Shown: piece by piece, positions 8,811 through 15,751 of the stretch
How positions within the stretch are numbered: the first letter of the stretch is position 1
Layout: each line of letters starts with the position of its first letter
NCBI GenBank assembly: GCA_017528675.1
Contig: JAFXOO010000241.1
Coordinates: forward strand, 1 to 15,751
Source: Oscillospiraceae bacterium
Lineage (GTDB): Bacteria; Bacillota; Clostridia; Oscillospirales; Ruminococcaceae
Direction: 5' to 3'
Length of the DNA: 15,751 nt
Position numbers and translations under genes: made by a program
Notes under the pieces: generated by a model
What the model was told of the DNA's origin: nothing
What the model saw: only the letters and a program-made list of their open reading frames with translations
The model's database searches: none

Positions 8811-9602
8811 TTATTTCTCGTCAAAAACGCCGAATTTACGGAATCTCTGGTATCTCTGCTCCACGATCTCCTCCTCGCTCATTGCAGCGAATTCCTCAAT
8901 CGTGTCAAGCAGACGCAGCTTGATGCCTGCGCACATCTTGTCAAAGTGGTCGAAATCCTCACGGATGACCTTCTCGGCCACACCAAGGCTCTTCATATCC
9001 TGTGCCGTGATGTGCAGGCAGTCTGCTGCCTTGGCAACATTCTCAGGAGTGGATTCCTTCCACAGAATCGAAGCGCAACCCTCCGGGGAAATGACGGAAT
9101 AGACCGCATTTTCGAGGATAAAGACCTTGTTTGCGCTTGCCAGTGCCAGAGCGCCGCCGCTTCCGCCTTCACCGATGACGATGGAGATGACCGGTGTGCG
9201 CAGACCCATCATTTCCATGATGCTCTCTGCGATTGCCTGACCCTGTCCACGTTCCTCGGCATCCGCACCCGGATAAGCACCGAGTGTATCCACAAAGCAG
9301 ATGACCGGGCGGTGGAATTTCTCCGCCTGCTTCATCAGACGCAGCGCTTTGCGGTAGCCCTCCGGCTTCGGGCAGCCAAAGTTGCGTGCCAGACGGCTCG
9401 GCAGATCCGTGCCCTTCTCCATTGCCAGGAAGGTGACCGGATGCTTGTCAATGAAGCCCACGCCGCCCATGATTGCCAGATCATCGCCAAAACGGCGGTC
9501 GCCGTGCAGCTCGAAGGGGAATTCGATGATGCCCTTCACATAGGCCTCGCCCGTCGGGCGGCCGTTCTTTCTCGCTGTTTTCAGCTTCTCATAGGAATCC
9601 AT
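8811..9602 (-). CDS. accA: Acetyl-CoA carboxylase carboxyltransferase subunit alpha
   Basis: A 263-residue crotonase-fold carboxyltransferase subunit, the shorter Firmicute length (the E. coli protein is about 319). Key segments are FVDTLGAYPGADAEERGQ (103-120) and the oxyanion-hole glycines in GEGGSGGALAL (144-154), followed by SVISPEGCASILWK (169-182). With AccD it transfers CO2 from carboxybiotin on AccB to acetyl-CoA, giving malonyl-CoA for FabD. ATG at 9602 is chosen: AGGAG lies about 9 bases upstream, whereas the in-frame GTG at 9608 is too close to it. The start is 2 bases after the accD stop, so the two subunits are translated as a pair. No accB or accC is present in this cluster, so the biotin half must be encoded elsewhere. 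Confidence 0.95.
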   Translation of the reverse strand: MDSYEKLKTARKNGRPTGEAYVKGIIEFPFELHGDRRFGDDLAIMGGVGFIDKHPVTFLAMEKGTDLPSRLARNFGCPKPEGYRKALRLMKQAEKFHRPVICFVDTLGAYPGADAEERGQGQAIAESIMEMMGLRTPVISIVIGEGGSGGALALASANKVFILENAVYSVISPEGCASILWKESTPENVAKAADCLHITAQDMKSLGVAEKVIREDFDHFDKMCAGIKLRLLDTIEEFAAMSEEEIVEQRYQRFRKFGVFDEK

Positions 9603-9604
9603 GC

Positions 9605-10429
9605 TCACACGCTCCTTTTATGAATGGTCAGCAGCTCAGCGAGGGTATCACGCAGCTCTGCACGGGGCACGATCGCATCCACGAAGCCGTGCTCCAGGAG
9701 AAATTCTGCACTCTGGAAATTATCCGGCAGCTTACTCTTGGTGGTCTGCTCCACTACACGCCGTCCCGCAAATCCCACAAGGGCATTCGGCTCGGACAGG
9801 ATGATGTCACCCTGCATGGCAAAGCTCGCTGTTACACCGCCTGTGGTCGGATCGGTCAGTACAGTGATGTACAGAAGTCCCGCATTGCTGTGGTTCTTGA
9901 CCGCACCGCTGACCTTTGCCATCTGCATCAGGGACAGCACGCCCTCCTGCATTCTGGCGCCGCCTGAAGCAGTGAAGCCGATGACCGGGAGCTTATGCTC
10001 GGTCGCATATTCAAACAGCCGGGTAATCTTCTCACCCACAACGCTGCCCATGCTCGCCATGATGAACTTGGAATCCATCACGAAAACAGCAAACTCATTG
10101 CCCGCCACGGATGCGATGCCGCAGACAACGGCATCCTCCTCCCTGGTGGTGCTCATCGCCTTGTCGAGCTTCTCCTGATAGCCCGGAAATTCGAGGAAGT
10201 CCTTGCTGGTAAGCCCGTTATGCAGCTCGTGGAAGCTGTTCTTGTCGCAGAGCAGTTCCAGACGACTGCGGGCGCCGAGGCGGTAATAATAGCCGCAGTT
10301 TGGGCAGATATAGTTGTTCTTGTAGAGATTGTACTTCGTTTCCTCATGATTGCACTTCTTGCAGGTCACATGCTGCACCTTCGCAGAGGGAGTACTTACC
10401 TTTTCAAGGAAATCATTGATAAAGCTCAT
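9605..10429 (-). CDS. accD: Acetyl-CoA carboxylase carboxyltransferase subunit beta
   Basis: A 274-residue protein with the AccD N-terminal zinc ribbon: Cys23, Cys26, Cys42 and Cys45 in C-x2-C-x15-C-x2-C. The crotonase-like domain follows, with TASGGARMQEGVLSLMQM (153-170) supplying the oxyanion-hole glycines, and VLTDPTTGGVTASFAM further on. It forms the heterotetrameric carboxyltransferase with AccA. Length and layout match Firmicute AccD. AAGGAGG, located over the last codons of fabZ, precedes the ATG, and the gap to fabZ is 2 bases. In the usual Clostridia order accC sits just before this gene, and here it is absent. Confidence 0.96.
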   Translation of the reverse strand: MSFINDFLEKVSTPSAKVQHVTCKKCNHEETKYNLYKNNYICPNCGYYYRLGARSRLELLCDKNSFHELHNGLTSKDFLEFPGYQEKLDKAMSTTREEDAVVCGIASVAGNEFAVFVMDSKFIMASMGSVVGEKITRLFEYATEHKLPVIGFTASGGARMQEGVLSLMQMAKVSGAVKNHSNAGLLYITVLTDPTTGGVTASFAMQGDIILSEPNALVGFAGRRVVEQTTKSKLPDNFQSAEFLLEHGFVDAIVPRAELRDTLAELLTIHKRSV

Positions 10430-10431
10430 CC

Positions 10432-10851
10432 TTACGCCTCCTTGGGCACGAGAGCAAACGAGAATTCAGCCGTGACGGCGGTCTTGCCGTTCACCGTGCC
10501 CTTGCCCTTGCAGAAATAGAAGGGTCCCTTGCTCCTGATGATCTCACATTCTGTCTCATAGGTATCGCCGGGCTTGACAGGGCTGCGGAATTTCACCTTG
10601 TCAAGACTTGTGAAATACGGGGTCTGCCCCTCCGCTGCCGATGCCAGCAGCACACAGGCGGACTGCGCAAGAATCTCGCAGAGAATCACTCCCGGAACGA
10701 CCGGATTCCCCGGAAAATGGCCCTTCAGGAACCACTCCTCGCCGGTGATGTAAAGCTTGCCGTGTGCCTTGCCGTCCTCCGCAGTTGCCTCATCAAGCAG
10801 CAGCATGTTATCACGATGGGGAATAATCCCCATGATTTCTTCTCTTGTCAT
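10432..10851 (-). CDS. fabZ: 3-hydroxyacyl-ACP dehydratase FabZ
   Basis: A 139-residue single hotdog-fold protein of normal FabZ length. The signature LKGHFPGNPVVPGVILCE (42-59) contains the catalytic His45 and Glu59, spaced 14 apart as in E. coli FabZ (54/68). IPHRDNMLLLDE near the N terminus and FRSPVKPGD later are also standard. It removes water from 3-hydroxyacyl-ACP to give trans-2-enoyl-ACP, the substrate of FabK. The start is 3 bases after the fabF stop with GGAAGG overlapping the fabF end. In many Clostridia accB lies between fabF and fabZ; here the two genes are directly joined. Confidence 0.96.
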   Translation of the reverse strand: MTREEIMGIIPHRDNMLLLDEATAEDGKAHGKLYITGEEWFLKGHFPGNPVVPGVILCEILAQSACVLLASAAEGQTPYFTSLDKVKFRSPVKPGDTYETECEIIRSKGPFYFCKGKGTVNGKTAVTAEFSFALVPKEA

Positions 10852-10854
10852 AGC

Positions 10855-12078
10855 TTACACCTTCCTGAAAGCGATCGCTGCATTATGTCCGCCGAAGCCG
10901 AGGTTGGTCGAAATTGCAAGCTCAAGCGGCGTGTGCACAGCGGTGTTCGGTGTATAATCCAGGTCGAGTTCCGGATCCGGAACGGTGTAGTGGATGGTCG
11001 GCGGAACAGTGTCGTTTTGCAGTGCCAGGACGGCCGCAATCGCCTCCACGGCACCGGTTGCACCGAGCATATGACCGGTCATGGACTTGGTCGAGCTGAT
11101 GTGCAGCTTGTAGGCATTCTCACCGAATGCACGCTTGAACGCCGTGGTCTCGGTTTTGTCATTGAGCGGTGTGGAAGTGCCGTGCGCATTCACATAGACC
11201 TTGGAGTAGTCGATCTCACCGTCCGGCATGGCATCGAGGATTGCCTTGGCGACAAACTGTGCCTCCGGGTCGGGAGCGGTCACATGATGTGCATCGCAGG
11301 TCGAGCCATAGCCGACGACTTCTGCAAGGATTCTGGCACCTCTTGCTACAGCGTGCTCATATTCCTCCAGCACCAGCACACCGGCACCCTCTGCCATGAC
11401 AAAGCCGCTTCTGTTGCCGGAGAACGGGCAGCAGCAGGTCTCCGGGTCGTTGGAATCGGACAGTGCCTGACAATTACCGAAGCCTGCCACGGTCAGCGGC
11501 GTAATCGCCGCCTCGGAGCCGCCGCAGATCATCGCATCGGCATAGCCGTGCAGAATGGTGCGGTAGCCCTCACCGACAGCCGTTGTGCCGGTTGCGCAGG
11601 CAGTGGAAACGGCTGTGCAGGGGCCGTTTGCTTTGAATTCGATTGCAATATTGCCGGCTGCAATGTTGTAGATCATCTTGGGGACAAAGTGCGGGGAAAC
11701 CTTACGGGCACCCTTTTCGAGCAGATTCTCGTGATCTTCGCACAGTGTCTCAATACCGCCGATGCCGGAGCCGAAGCACACGCCGATCCGGTCGGTTGGA
11801 ACAGTTCCCTGCACGCCGCTCTGTGTCATTGCCTCTCTGGCAGCAATCAGTGCATACTGCGTAAAGGTATCGGTCTTGCGCACGGTCTGCTTTCCAAGCA
11901 GGGCGACAACATCAAGGTTTCTGATCTCACCGGCTACCTGGTGCTTATTGTCTGTAATATCAAATTTAGTGATAAGTCCGATCCCGTTTTTCCCGGCAAA
12001 CATGGCTTCCCTGAATTCCTCCACGGTGTTGCCGATCGGGGTGACAGCCCCCATTCCGGTGATGACAACTCTTCTCAT
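10855..12078 (-). CDS. fabF: 3-oxoacyl-ACP synthase II (KAS II)
   Basis: A 407-residue thiolase-fold condensing enzyme. The catalytic triad is visible: Cys161 in STACATGTTAVGEG, His299 in NAHGTSTPLND and His336 in KSMTGHMLGATGAVE, with the supporting Lys331. It extends acyl-ACP with malonyl-ACP by decarboxylative condensation. The ribosome site AGGAGGG lies about 9 bases before ATG. One local oddity is DPETCCCPFSGNRSGF (211-226), where most relatives have an ASRPFD-like run; three consecutive Cys and loss of the Asp are unusual but the rest is intact. Upstream is the longest gap (84 bases) among the closely spaced genes from acpP to accA. Confidence 0.96.
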   Translation of the reverse strand: MRRVVITGMGAVTPIGNTVEEFREAMFAGKNGIGLITKFDITDNKHQVAGEIRNLDVVALLGKQTVRKTDTFTQYALIAAREAMTQSGVQGTVPTDRIGVCFGSGIGGIETLCEDHENLLEKGARKVSPHFVPKMIYNIAAGNIAIEFKANGPCTAVSTACATGTTAVGEGYRTILHGYADAMICGGSEAAITPLTVAGFGNCQALSDSNDPETCCCPFSGNRSGFVMAEGAGVLVLEEYEHAVARGARILAEVVGYGSTCDAHHVTAPDPEAQFVAKAILDAMPDGEIDYSKVYVNAHGTSTPLNDKTETTAFKRAFGENAYKLHISSTKSMTGHMLGATGAVEAIAAVLALQNDTVPPTIHYTVPDPELDLDYTPNTAVHTPLELAISTNLGFGGHNAAIAFRKV

Positions 12079-12099
12079 AGATGTAATGCCCTCCTAAAT

Positions 12100-12111
12100 T
12101 CTGAAATCAGA
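12100..12111. repeat. Twelve-base perfect inverted repeat in the fabG-fabF gap
   Basis: TCTGA-AA-TCAGA lies 21 bases upstream of the fabF start codon, just upstream of the ribosome site. It could be a small hairpin in the message or a chance palindrome. I do not recognise it as a known fatty acid regulator site. Confidence 0.25.
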
Positions 12112-12162
12112 TGTTTGTACGTCCTTGTGACACGAATTTCCGTTCCGGTATGCGTCAGCCGG

Positions 12163-12897
12163 TTACATTGCCATACCGCCGTCGCAGCGGATAACCTCGC
12201 CTGTGATATAATCCGACATTGGCGAAGCAAGGAACAGCGCCAGATTGGCAACATCCTCCGGCTGGCCGAAGCGTCCGGCCGGAATCGCCTTTTTCAGCTC
12301 GTCATTCTCCTGAAACGCCGTGGTCATGCTTGTCATAATAAAGCCCGGTGCGATGGCGTTGCAATTGACACCTCTCGAAGCCAGCTCCTTGGCAGTGGAC
12401 TTCGTCAGGCCGATGATCCCCGCCTTGGAGGAGGAGTAATTCGCCTGACCTGCATTGCCGAACAGGCCGGAAACCGAGCTGATGTTGATGATCTTGCCGC
12501 TGCGCTGCTTCATCATCGAACGGTAGAAGTTCTTGATCATATAGAATGCGCCCTTCAGGTTCACATCCAGCACGGCATCAAAATCCGCCTCGCTCATCTT
12601 CAGGATGAGGTTGTCACGGGTGATGCCGGCATTGTTGACCAGAATATCCGCTTTGCCGAAATCCGCAAGAATCTGCTTGCAGACCTCTGCCACCTGCGCA
12701 GCATCTGCCACGTTGCACCGGTAGAACTTCACGGATACGCCGAGCGCTTCAATCGCTCCGGCAGCGGGTGCAGCCTTTTCGGCATCACAAATATCCACAA
12801 TGGCAATATCAGCACCGTTTGCTGCAAATTTCTTTGCAATCTCAAAGCCGATGCCCTGTGTGCCGCCGGTGATGACGGCAGTTTTTCCTTTCAGCAT
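12163..12897 (-). CDS. fabG: 3-oxoacyl-ACP reductase FabG
   Basis: A 244-residue short-chain dehydrogenase. The NADP(H)-binding turn is TGGTQGIG (10-17), NNAG is at 88-91, Asn113 lies in DVNLKG, and the catalytic Ser141, Tyr154 and Lys158 are in ISSVSG and YSSSK with standard spacing. The C-terminal end GEVIRCDGGMAM is typical of FabG. It reduces 3-oxoacyl-ACP to (R)-3-hydroxyacyl-ACP. TAAGGAGG combines the fabD stop with its ribosome site, 6 bases before ATG; the gap to fabD is 10 bases. Confidence 0.96.
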   Translation of the reverse strand: MLKGKTAVITGGTQGIGFEIAKKFAANGADIAIVDICDAEKAAPAAGAIEALGVSVKFYRCNVADAAQVAEVCKQILADFGKADILVNNAGITRDNLILKMSEADFDAVLDVNLKGAFYMIKNFYRSMMKQRSGKIINISSVSGLFGNAGQANYSSSKAGIIGLTKSTAKELASRGVNCNAIAPGFIMTSMTTAFQENDELKKAIPAGRFGQPEDVANLALFLASPMSDYITGEVIRCDGGMAM

Positions 12898-12907
12898 AGC
12901 GTCCTCC

Positions 12908-13822
12908 TTATGCTTTCAGCGCTGCAAGCGTTTCTTGCAGGGTCGCCATATCCTCGACACGGAGGGTCTTTGCCTCCGGCAGAATCTGGGAAATCAGTTT
13001 CTGGAGCGTATTGCCCACGCCGCATTCAATGAATGTATCAAAGCCGTCCTCTGCCATTCTGCGGATGAGCTTCACCCACTGTACCGGGTGATTGATCTGC
13101 TGAAGCATGAGCTGCTTCGGGTCGCCCTCATAGGGGGCTGCGGTGAAGTTCGCATACACCGGAATCTCCGGAAGCTGTACAGAAAAGCCTTCAAGCTCCT
13201 TGCCGAACGGCTCCACGGCGGGCGTCATGTACGGCGAATGGAAGGCACCGCTGACTGCCAGCATGATGCCTCTGCCCTTCTGTGCCTTGACATCGGCAGC
13301 GAGCGCTTCGAGCTGGCTCTTGTCGCCGGAGACAACAAGCTGCACCGGGGAATTGTAATTCACCGGGAACACCTTGTCATAGGCCTTGCAGAGCTCCTCT
13401 GTCTGCTCGATGGGGAGCTTGACAACCGCCATCATGGAGACATCCTGTCCCTCACCGGCCTTTGCCATCGCAGCGCCACGCTTTGCAGCGATCATAAAGC
13501 CGTCTGCCTGTGCATAGGCACCGCCGACCGCAAGCGCCGGGATTTCGCCAAGCGAGAAGCCCGCAAGCCCCTCCGGCACGATGCCGTTCTCCATCAGCGC
13601 AAGTGCAGCCGCCATATCTGCTAAGTACAGGCAGGGCTGGGTATTCTGGGTCTGCTTCAGTTCTGTGCCGTCACCCTCAAACATCTGTGCAAGCGTGCCG
13701 GGACGTTCTGTCTCAGCGGTGTTGAACAGATCGGCAACGGGGCTGAATTCCTCGTAAAATTCCTTGCCCATGCCCACATGCTGGGCACCCTGGCCGGAAA
13801 AGACAAACGCTATTTTACCCAT
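12908..13822 (-). CDS. fabD: Malonyl-CoA:ACP transacylase FabD
   Basis: A 304-residue acyltransferase. FSGQGAQ (8-14) forms the oxyanion loop, Ser90 in AGFSLGEIPAL is the nucleophile, Arg115 in AAKRGAAM binds the malonyl carboxylate, and His195 in SGAFHSPYM is the catalytic base. The nucleophile elbow reads GFSLG where the E. coli enzyme has GHSLG; Phe at this place is seen in other Firmicutes as far as I recall. It moves malonyl from CoA to ACP. AAAGGAG lies 7 bases before the ATG, inside the end of fabK; the two genes overlap by 13 bases. Confidence 0.96.
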   Translation of the reverse strand: MGKIAFVFSGQGAQHVGMGKEFYEEFSPVADLFNTAETERPGTLAQMFEGDGTELKQTQNTQPCLYLADMAAALALMENGIVPEGLAGFSLGEIPALAVGGAYAQADGFMIAAKRGAAMAKAGEGQDVSMMAVVKLPIEQTEELCKAYDKVFPVNYNSPVQLVVSGDKSQLEALAADVKAQKGRGIMLAVSGAFHSPYMTPAVEPFGKELEGFSVQLPEIPVYANFTAAPYEGDPKQLMLQQINHPVQWVKLIRRMAEDGFDTFIECGVGNTLQKLISQILPEAKTLRVEDMATLQETLAALKA

Positions 13823-14760
13823 GCGGAAGCTCCTTTCAGCAGCGTCTCGGCCTCTGTCATGATTTCGAGGATGATTTCCTCACAGGTCTGCTCCTTGCTG
13901 ACCAGACCGGAGATCTGCCCGGCAAGGACGCTGCCCGTCTTGACATCGCCCTCCACGGCAGCTCTGCGGAGCGAACCTGCGCCGAGATCTGCGATGGATT
14001 CCGCTGTTGCTCCGGGAGCATACTCCTCCTTGATGAAGCTGCGTGTAAAGTTGTTCTTGATGCCCCGGCAGGTGTTTCCGCCGAAGCGGCGGCCGGTCAC
14101 CTGGGTGGAAATATCCTTCGCACCGAGCACCATATCCTTGTAATTCTGGTGGACACCGCATTCCTTTGCAACGAGGAAGCGTGTACCCATCTGCACGCCG
14201 GCAGCACCCAGCATGAATGCCGCAGCGATGCCTCTGCCGTCGCCAATACCGCCCGCAGCGAGCACCGGGATATCCACGGCATCCACAACCTGCGGCACGA
14301 GCGCCATCGTGGTCAGCTCGCCAATGTGGCCGCCGGACTCCTGTCCCTCGGCAATCACAGCATCGGCGCCAGCCTTCTGTGCCTGTCTGGCCATGGTACA
14401 GGAAGCAATGACCGGAATGACTCTGATACCGGCCTCTTTCCACATGGCAATATAAGGAGCCGCACTGCCGGCGCCGGTCGTGATGACGGCGGGCTTTTCC
14501 TCGGCGCATACCTGCGCACACTCTGCGGCAAACGGACTCATCAGCATTATATTCACGCCAAAGGGCTTATCGGTCAAAGACCTGGCGATATGGATCTGTT
14601 CTCTGACATACTCTGCATTGGCATTCATAGCCGAAATGATACCAAGGCCGCCGGCATTGGAGACCGCTGCGGCAAGCTTGCCGTCAGCGATCCATGCCAT
14701 ACCGCCCTGGAATACCGGGTACTGAATGCCCAGCATGTCGCAAATAGGCGATACTACCAT
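13810..14760 (-). CDS. fabK: Enoyl-ACP reductase II (FMN-dependent) FabK
   Basis: A 316-residue TIM-barrel flavoenzyme of the nitronate-monooxygenase-like group. FQGGMAWIADGKLAAAVSNA (17-36) and GGLGIISAM (37-45) start the FMN site, EGQESGGHIGE (138-148) carries His145, the residue matching the essential FabK His, and AAGGIGDGRGI plus GVQMGTRFL bind the FMN phosphate. It reduces enoyl-ACP to acyl-ACP with NAD(P)H and replaces FabI; enzymes of this type are insensitive to triclosan. The position between acpP and fabD supports FabK rather than a nitronate monooxygenase. It starts 3 bases after acpP, and overlaps fabD by 13 bases, an arrangement that suggests coupled translation. Confidence 0.95.
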   Translation of the reverse strand: MVVSPICDMLGIQYPVFQGGMAWIADGKLAAAVSNAGGLGIISAMNANAEYVREQIHIARSLTDKPFGVNIMLMSPFAAECAQVCAEEKPAVITTGAGSAAPYIAMWKEAGIRVIPVIASCTMARQAQKAGADAVIAEGQESGGHIGELTTMALVPQVVDAVDIPVLAAGGIGDGRGIAAAFMLGAAGVQMGTRFLVAKECGVHQNYKDMVLGAKDISTQVTGRRFGGNTCRGIKNNFTRSFIKEEYAPGATAESIADLGAGSLRRAAVEGDVKTGSVLAGQISGLVSKEQTCEEIILEIMTEAETLLKGASAWVK

Positions 14761-14763
14761 TGA

Positions 14764-14991
14764 TTAGTCCTCGTTGGTCAGCTTCTCAACAGCCTCGACC
14801 AGCTTGCCGACAGTGTCGATCTCCGGAGAGGGAGTGAACTCAATGCCGAACTCATCCTCAAGCTCCATGCACATCTCGGTCATGTCGAGAGAGTCAATGC
14901 CCAGGTCGGAAAACTTAGTACCCATGGTGAGCTCGGAAGCCTCGGTGTCAGTAGCCTCTGCCAGCATCTCAATAATTTTTTCCTTTACCAT
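14764..14991 (-). CDS. acpP: Acyl carrier protein
   Basis: A 75-residue, very acidic four-helix protein. Ser34 in LGIDSLDMTEM is the site for 4'-phosphopantetheine, and the following helix II (ELEDEFGIEF) is the usual docking surface for FAS enzymes. It carries the growing acyl chain as a thioester. AAGGAG lies 8 bases before ATG. The gap of about 105 bases upstream of it is the widest of the cluster and carries possible control signals, consistent with ACP needing more product than its neighbours. Confidence 0.97.
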   Translation of the reverse strand: MVKEKIIEMLAEATDTEASELTMGTKFSDLGIDSLDMTEMCMELEDEFGIEFTPSPEIDTVGKLVEAVEKLTNED

Positions 14992-15019
14992 TGTCTTTAC
15001 TCCTTTTTTGTGATATAAT
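14991..15019 (+). promoter_or_regulatory. Possible antisense sigma-A-type promoter reading into fabH antisense
   Basis: TTGTCT at 14991-14996 and a perfect TATAAT at 15014-15019 on the + strand are separated by 17 bases. The -35 matches 4 of 6 consensus bases. No + strand gene follows, so any transcript would be antisense to fabH. The AT-rich stretch also serves as the acpP leader and ribosome site on the other strand, so this may be chance. Confidence 0.25.
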
Positions 15020-15042
15020 GTATATGTGTATCAGGTCATAGG
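15004..15042 (-). promoter_or_regulatory. Possible acpP promoter/operator region with imperfect palindrome
   Basis: On the - strand the leader of acpP contains TATGACCTGATACACATA (15040-15023), with TATG and CATA ends as an inverted repeat. A weak promoter may overlap it: ATGACC, 16 bases, TATATC. The inner CCTGATAC resembles, from memory, the core of FapR-type operators of lipid genes, but the flanks do not match. No regulator gene is in view. Confidence 0.25.
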
Positions 15043-15064
15043 ACCCGGATACGCCGGTTTCGTG

Positions 15065-15079
15065 TGGGGCTGCGCCCCA
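15065..15079 (-). promoter_or_regulatory. Compact GC hairpin just after fabH
   Basis: TGGGGC (15079-15074 on the - strand) pairs with GCCCCA (15070-15065) around a three-base loop, 17 bases after the fabH stop. No T-run follows on the - strand, so it is not a strong terminator. It may be a partial stop or mark a processing point that separates fabH from acpP message. Confidence 0.4.
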
Positions 15080-15096
15080 TTTATGGCAGCTTATAC

Positions 15097-15751
15097 TCAG
15101 TACTCCAGCAGGCAGGCCATATTGGACAGGCCGCCGCCGAAGGCACAGAGGATGATCTTGTCACCCCGTCTGAGCTGGCCGCTCTCCTTGAGCTCGTGCA
15201 GCGCCATCGGAACGGAAGCACTTGAGGTGTTGCCGTACTTCTCGATGTTCACAAACATCTTGTCAGTGCTGATGCCAAGCTTGTGGCAGGCAAAGTCAAT
15301 GATGCGGGCATTTGCCTGATGCGGCACAATCCACGCAATGTCATCGAACGTCAGATGGTTGCGCTCCAGCAGTGTCTGGATGTCGTTGGTAATGGCAGTG
15401 ACCGCATACTTGAAGGTCTCCTGCCCCTTCATATGAATGTAGGGCGTGTCCTGCTCCCGGTTGAAGAATGGCGAGGTTCCGACAAAATGCGGAATCTTGA
15501 TGACATCGTCACCGCCCTTGACCGTGCACACGGAATCGAGATAGCCGTCACCCCGCTCCAGCACAGCCGCACCGGAGCCGTCACCGAAAATGACGCAGGT
15601 CGAGCGGTCAGTCCAGTCGAGAATGGCACTCATGCGCTCGCAGCCGACCACGAGGATCCGCTTGTAGTCCTTGTGCAGTGCAAAATAGGCAGCCGCTGTC
15701 TCAAGCAGGTAGAGGAATGCGGCGCACGCAGCATTGAGCTCCATCGCCGGG
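15097..15751 (-). CDS. fabH: 3-oxoacyl-ACP synthase III (KAS III), 5' end outside window
   Basis: The C-terminal 217 residues of FabH; about 100-110 N-terminal residues lie past the right edge. The visible part starts just before the catalytic Cys in MELNAACAAFLYLL, then shows VIFGDGSGAAVLE, the catalytic His in WIVPHQANARII, the catalytic Asn in YGNTSSASVP, and the C-terminal FGGGLSNMACLLEY. It starts fatty acid chains by condensing an acyl-CoA primer with malonyl-ACP. It stands first in this part of the operon, upstream of acpP, as in many Clostridia. The primer type (acetyl or branched) cannot be read from the sequence. Confidence 0.95.
   Translation of the reverse strand, partial: PAMELNAACAAFLYLLETAAAYFALHKDYKRILVVGCERMSAILDWTDRSTCVIFGDGSGAAVLERGDGYLDSVCTVKGGDDVIKIPHFVGTSPFFNREQDTPYIHMKGQETFKYAVTAITNDIQTLLERNHLTFDDIAWIVPHQANARIIDFACHKLGISTDKMFVNIEKYGNTSSASVPMALHELKESGQLRRGDKIILCAFGGGLSNMACLLEY

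Noticed and set aside
8748..9623. A 291-codon open frame on the + strand opposite accA.
   Set aside because: The opposite strand encodes a complete AccA with intact motifs, so this frame is incidental.
10717..13032. A very long open frame (771 codons) on the + strand opposite fabF and fabG.
   Set aside because: It is the antisense shadow of well-supported FAS genes. Its translation is rich in Cys, His, Arg and Gly with no family motif, and it has no ribosome site or operon context.
13810..14760. Reading fabK as a nitronate monooxygenase.
   Set aside because: The FabK-type EGQESGGHIGE motif and its place between acpP and fabD make enoyl-ACP reductase much more likely.

Overview
The window (about 57% G+C by eye) looks like a chromosomal segment from a low-copy-repeat Firmicute of the class Clostridia, probably Oscillospiraceae/Ruminococcus-like. 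The reasons are the Clostridia-type type II fatty acid synthase (FAS II) gene order, the use of FabK (FMN enoyl-ACP reductase) instead of FabI, strong AGGAGG-type ribosome sites, and a Ter-associated biosynthetic module of the kind common in these gut bacteria. The assignment to genus is inference. I saw no rRNA, tRNA, CRISPR array, insertion sequence or integrase. No stretch over 300 bases lacks a gene; the longest gaps are about 105 bases (acpP/fabH) and about 86 bases (accA/acyl-CoA synthetase).

Left part (1-4437, + strand): a compact, partly translationally coupled operon matching the biosynthetic arm of the 'Ter-dependent stress response' predicted by comparative genomics (Anantharaman, Iyer and Aravind). 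In order it holds the 3' end of an ATP-grasp enzyme, a phosphoribosyltransferase with a C-terminal TRSP domain, a second phosphoribosyltransferase-like protein (StiP family) with a C-terminal PELOTA-type domain, an unrecognised four-helix membrane protein, a HAD phosphatase, and an unrecognised lipoprotein-like protein. These enzymes are predicted to make a ribosylated, nucleoside-like metabolite of unknown structure. No TerC, TerD or TerB is visible, but the operon runs off the left edge.

Junction (about 4435-4484): a hairpin with T-rich flanks on both sides sits between two convergent operons and probably stops both.

Right part (4477-15751, - strand): one long run of 12 genes reading right to left: fabH (5' end missing), acpP, fabK, fabD, fabG, fabF, fabZ, accD, accA, an acyl-CoA synthetase, a MATE exporter, and a citrate-lyase-like C-C bond lyase. 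FabD loads malonyl-ACP, FabH starts chains, FabF condenses, FabG/FabZ/FabK reduce and dehydrate, and AccD/AccA form the carboxyltransferase that makes malonyl-CoA. The biotin-half genes accB and accC, which in many Clostridia sit between fabF and fabZ and between fabZ and accD, are absent. The last gene, the lyase, belongs by family to the Ter module, so that pathway appears split between the two convergent operons, with a MATE exporter coupled to its lyase.

The most notable points are the split Ter-type module with its two unrecognised envelope proteins, the MATE-lyase pair attached to a fatty acid operon, and the missing accB/accC. Functions are assigned from motifs read by eye; no database search was run.
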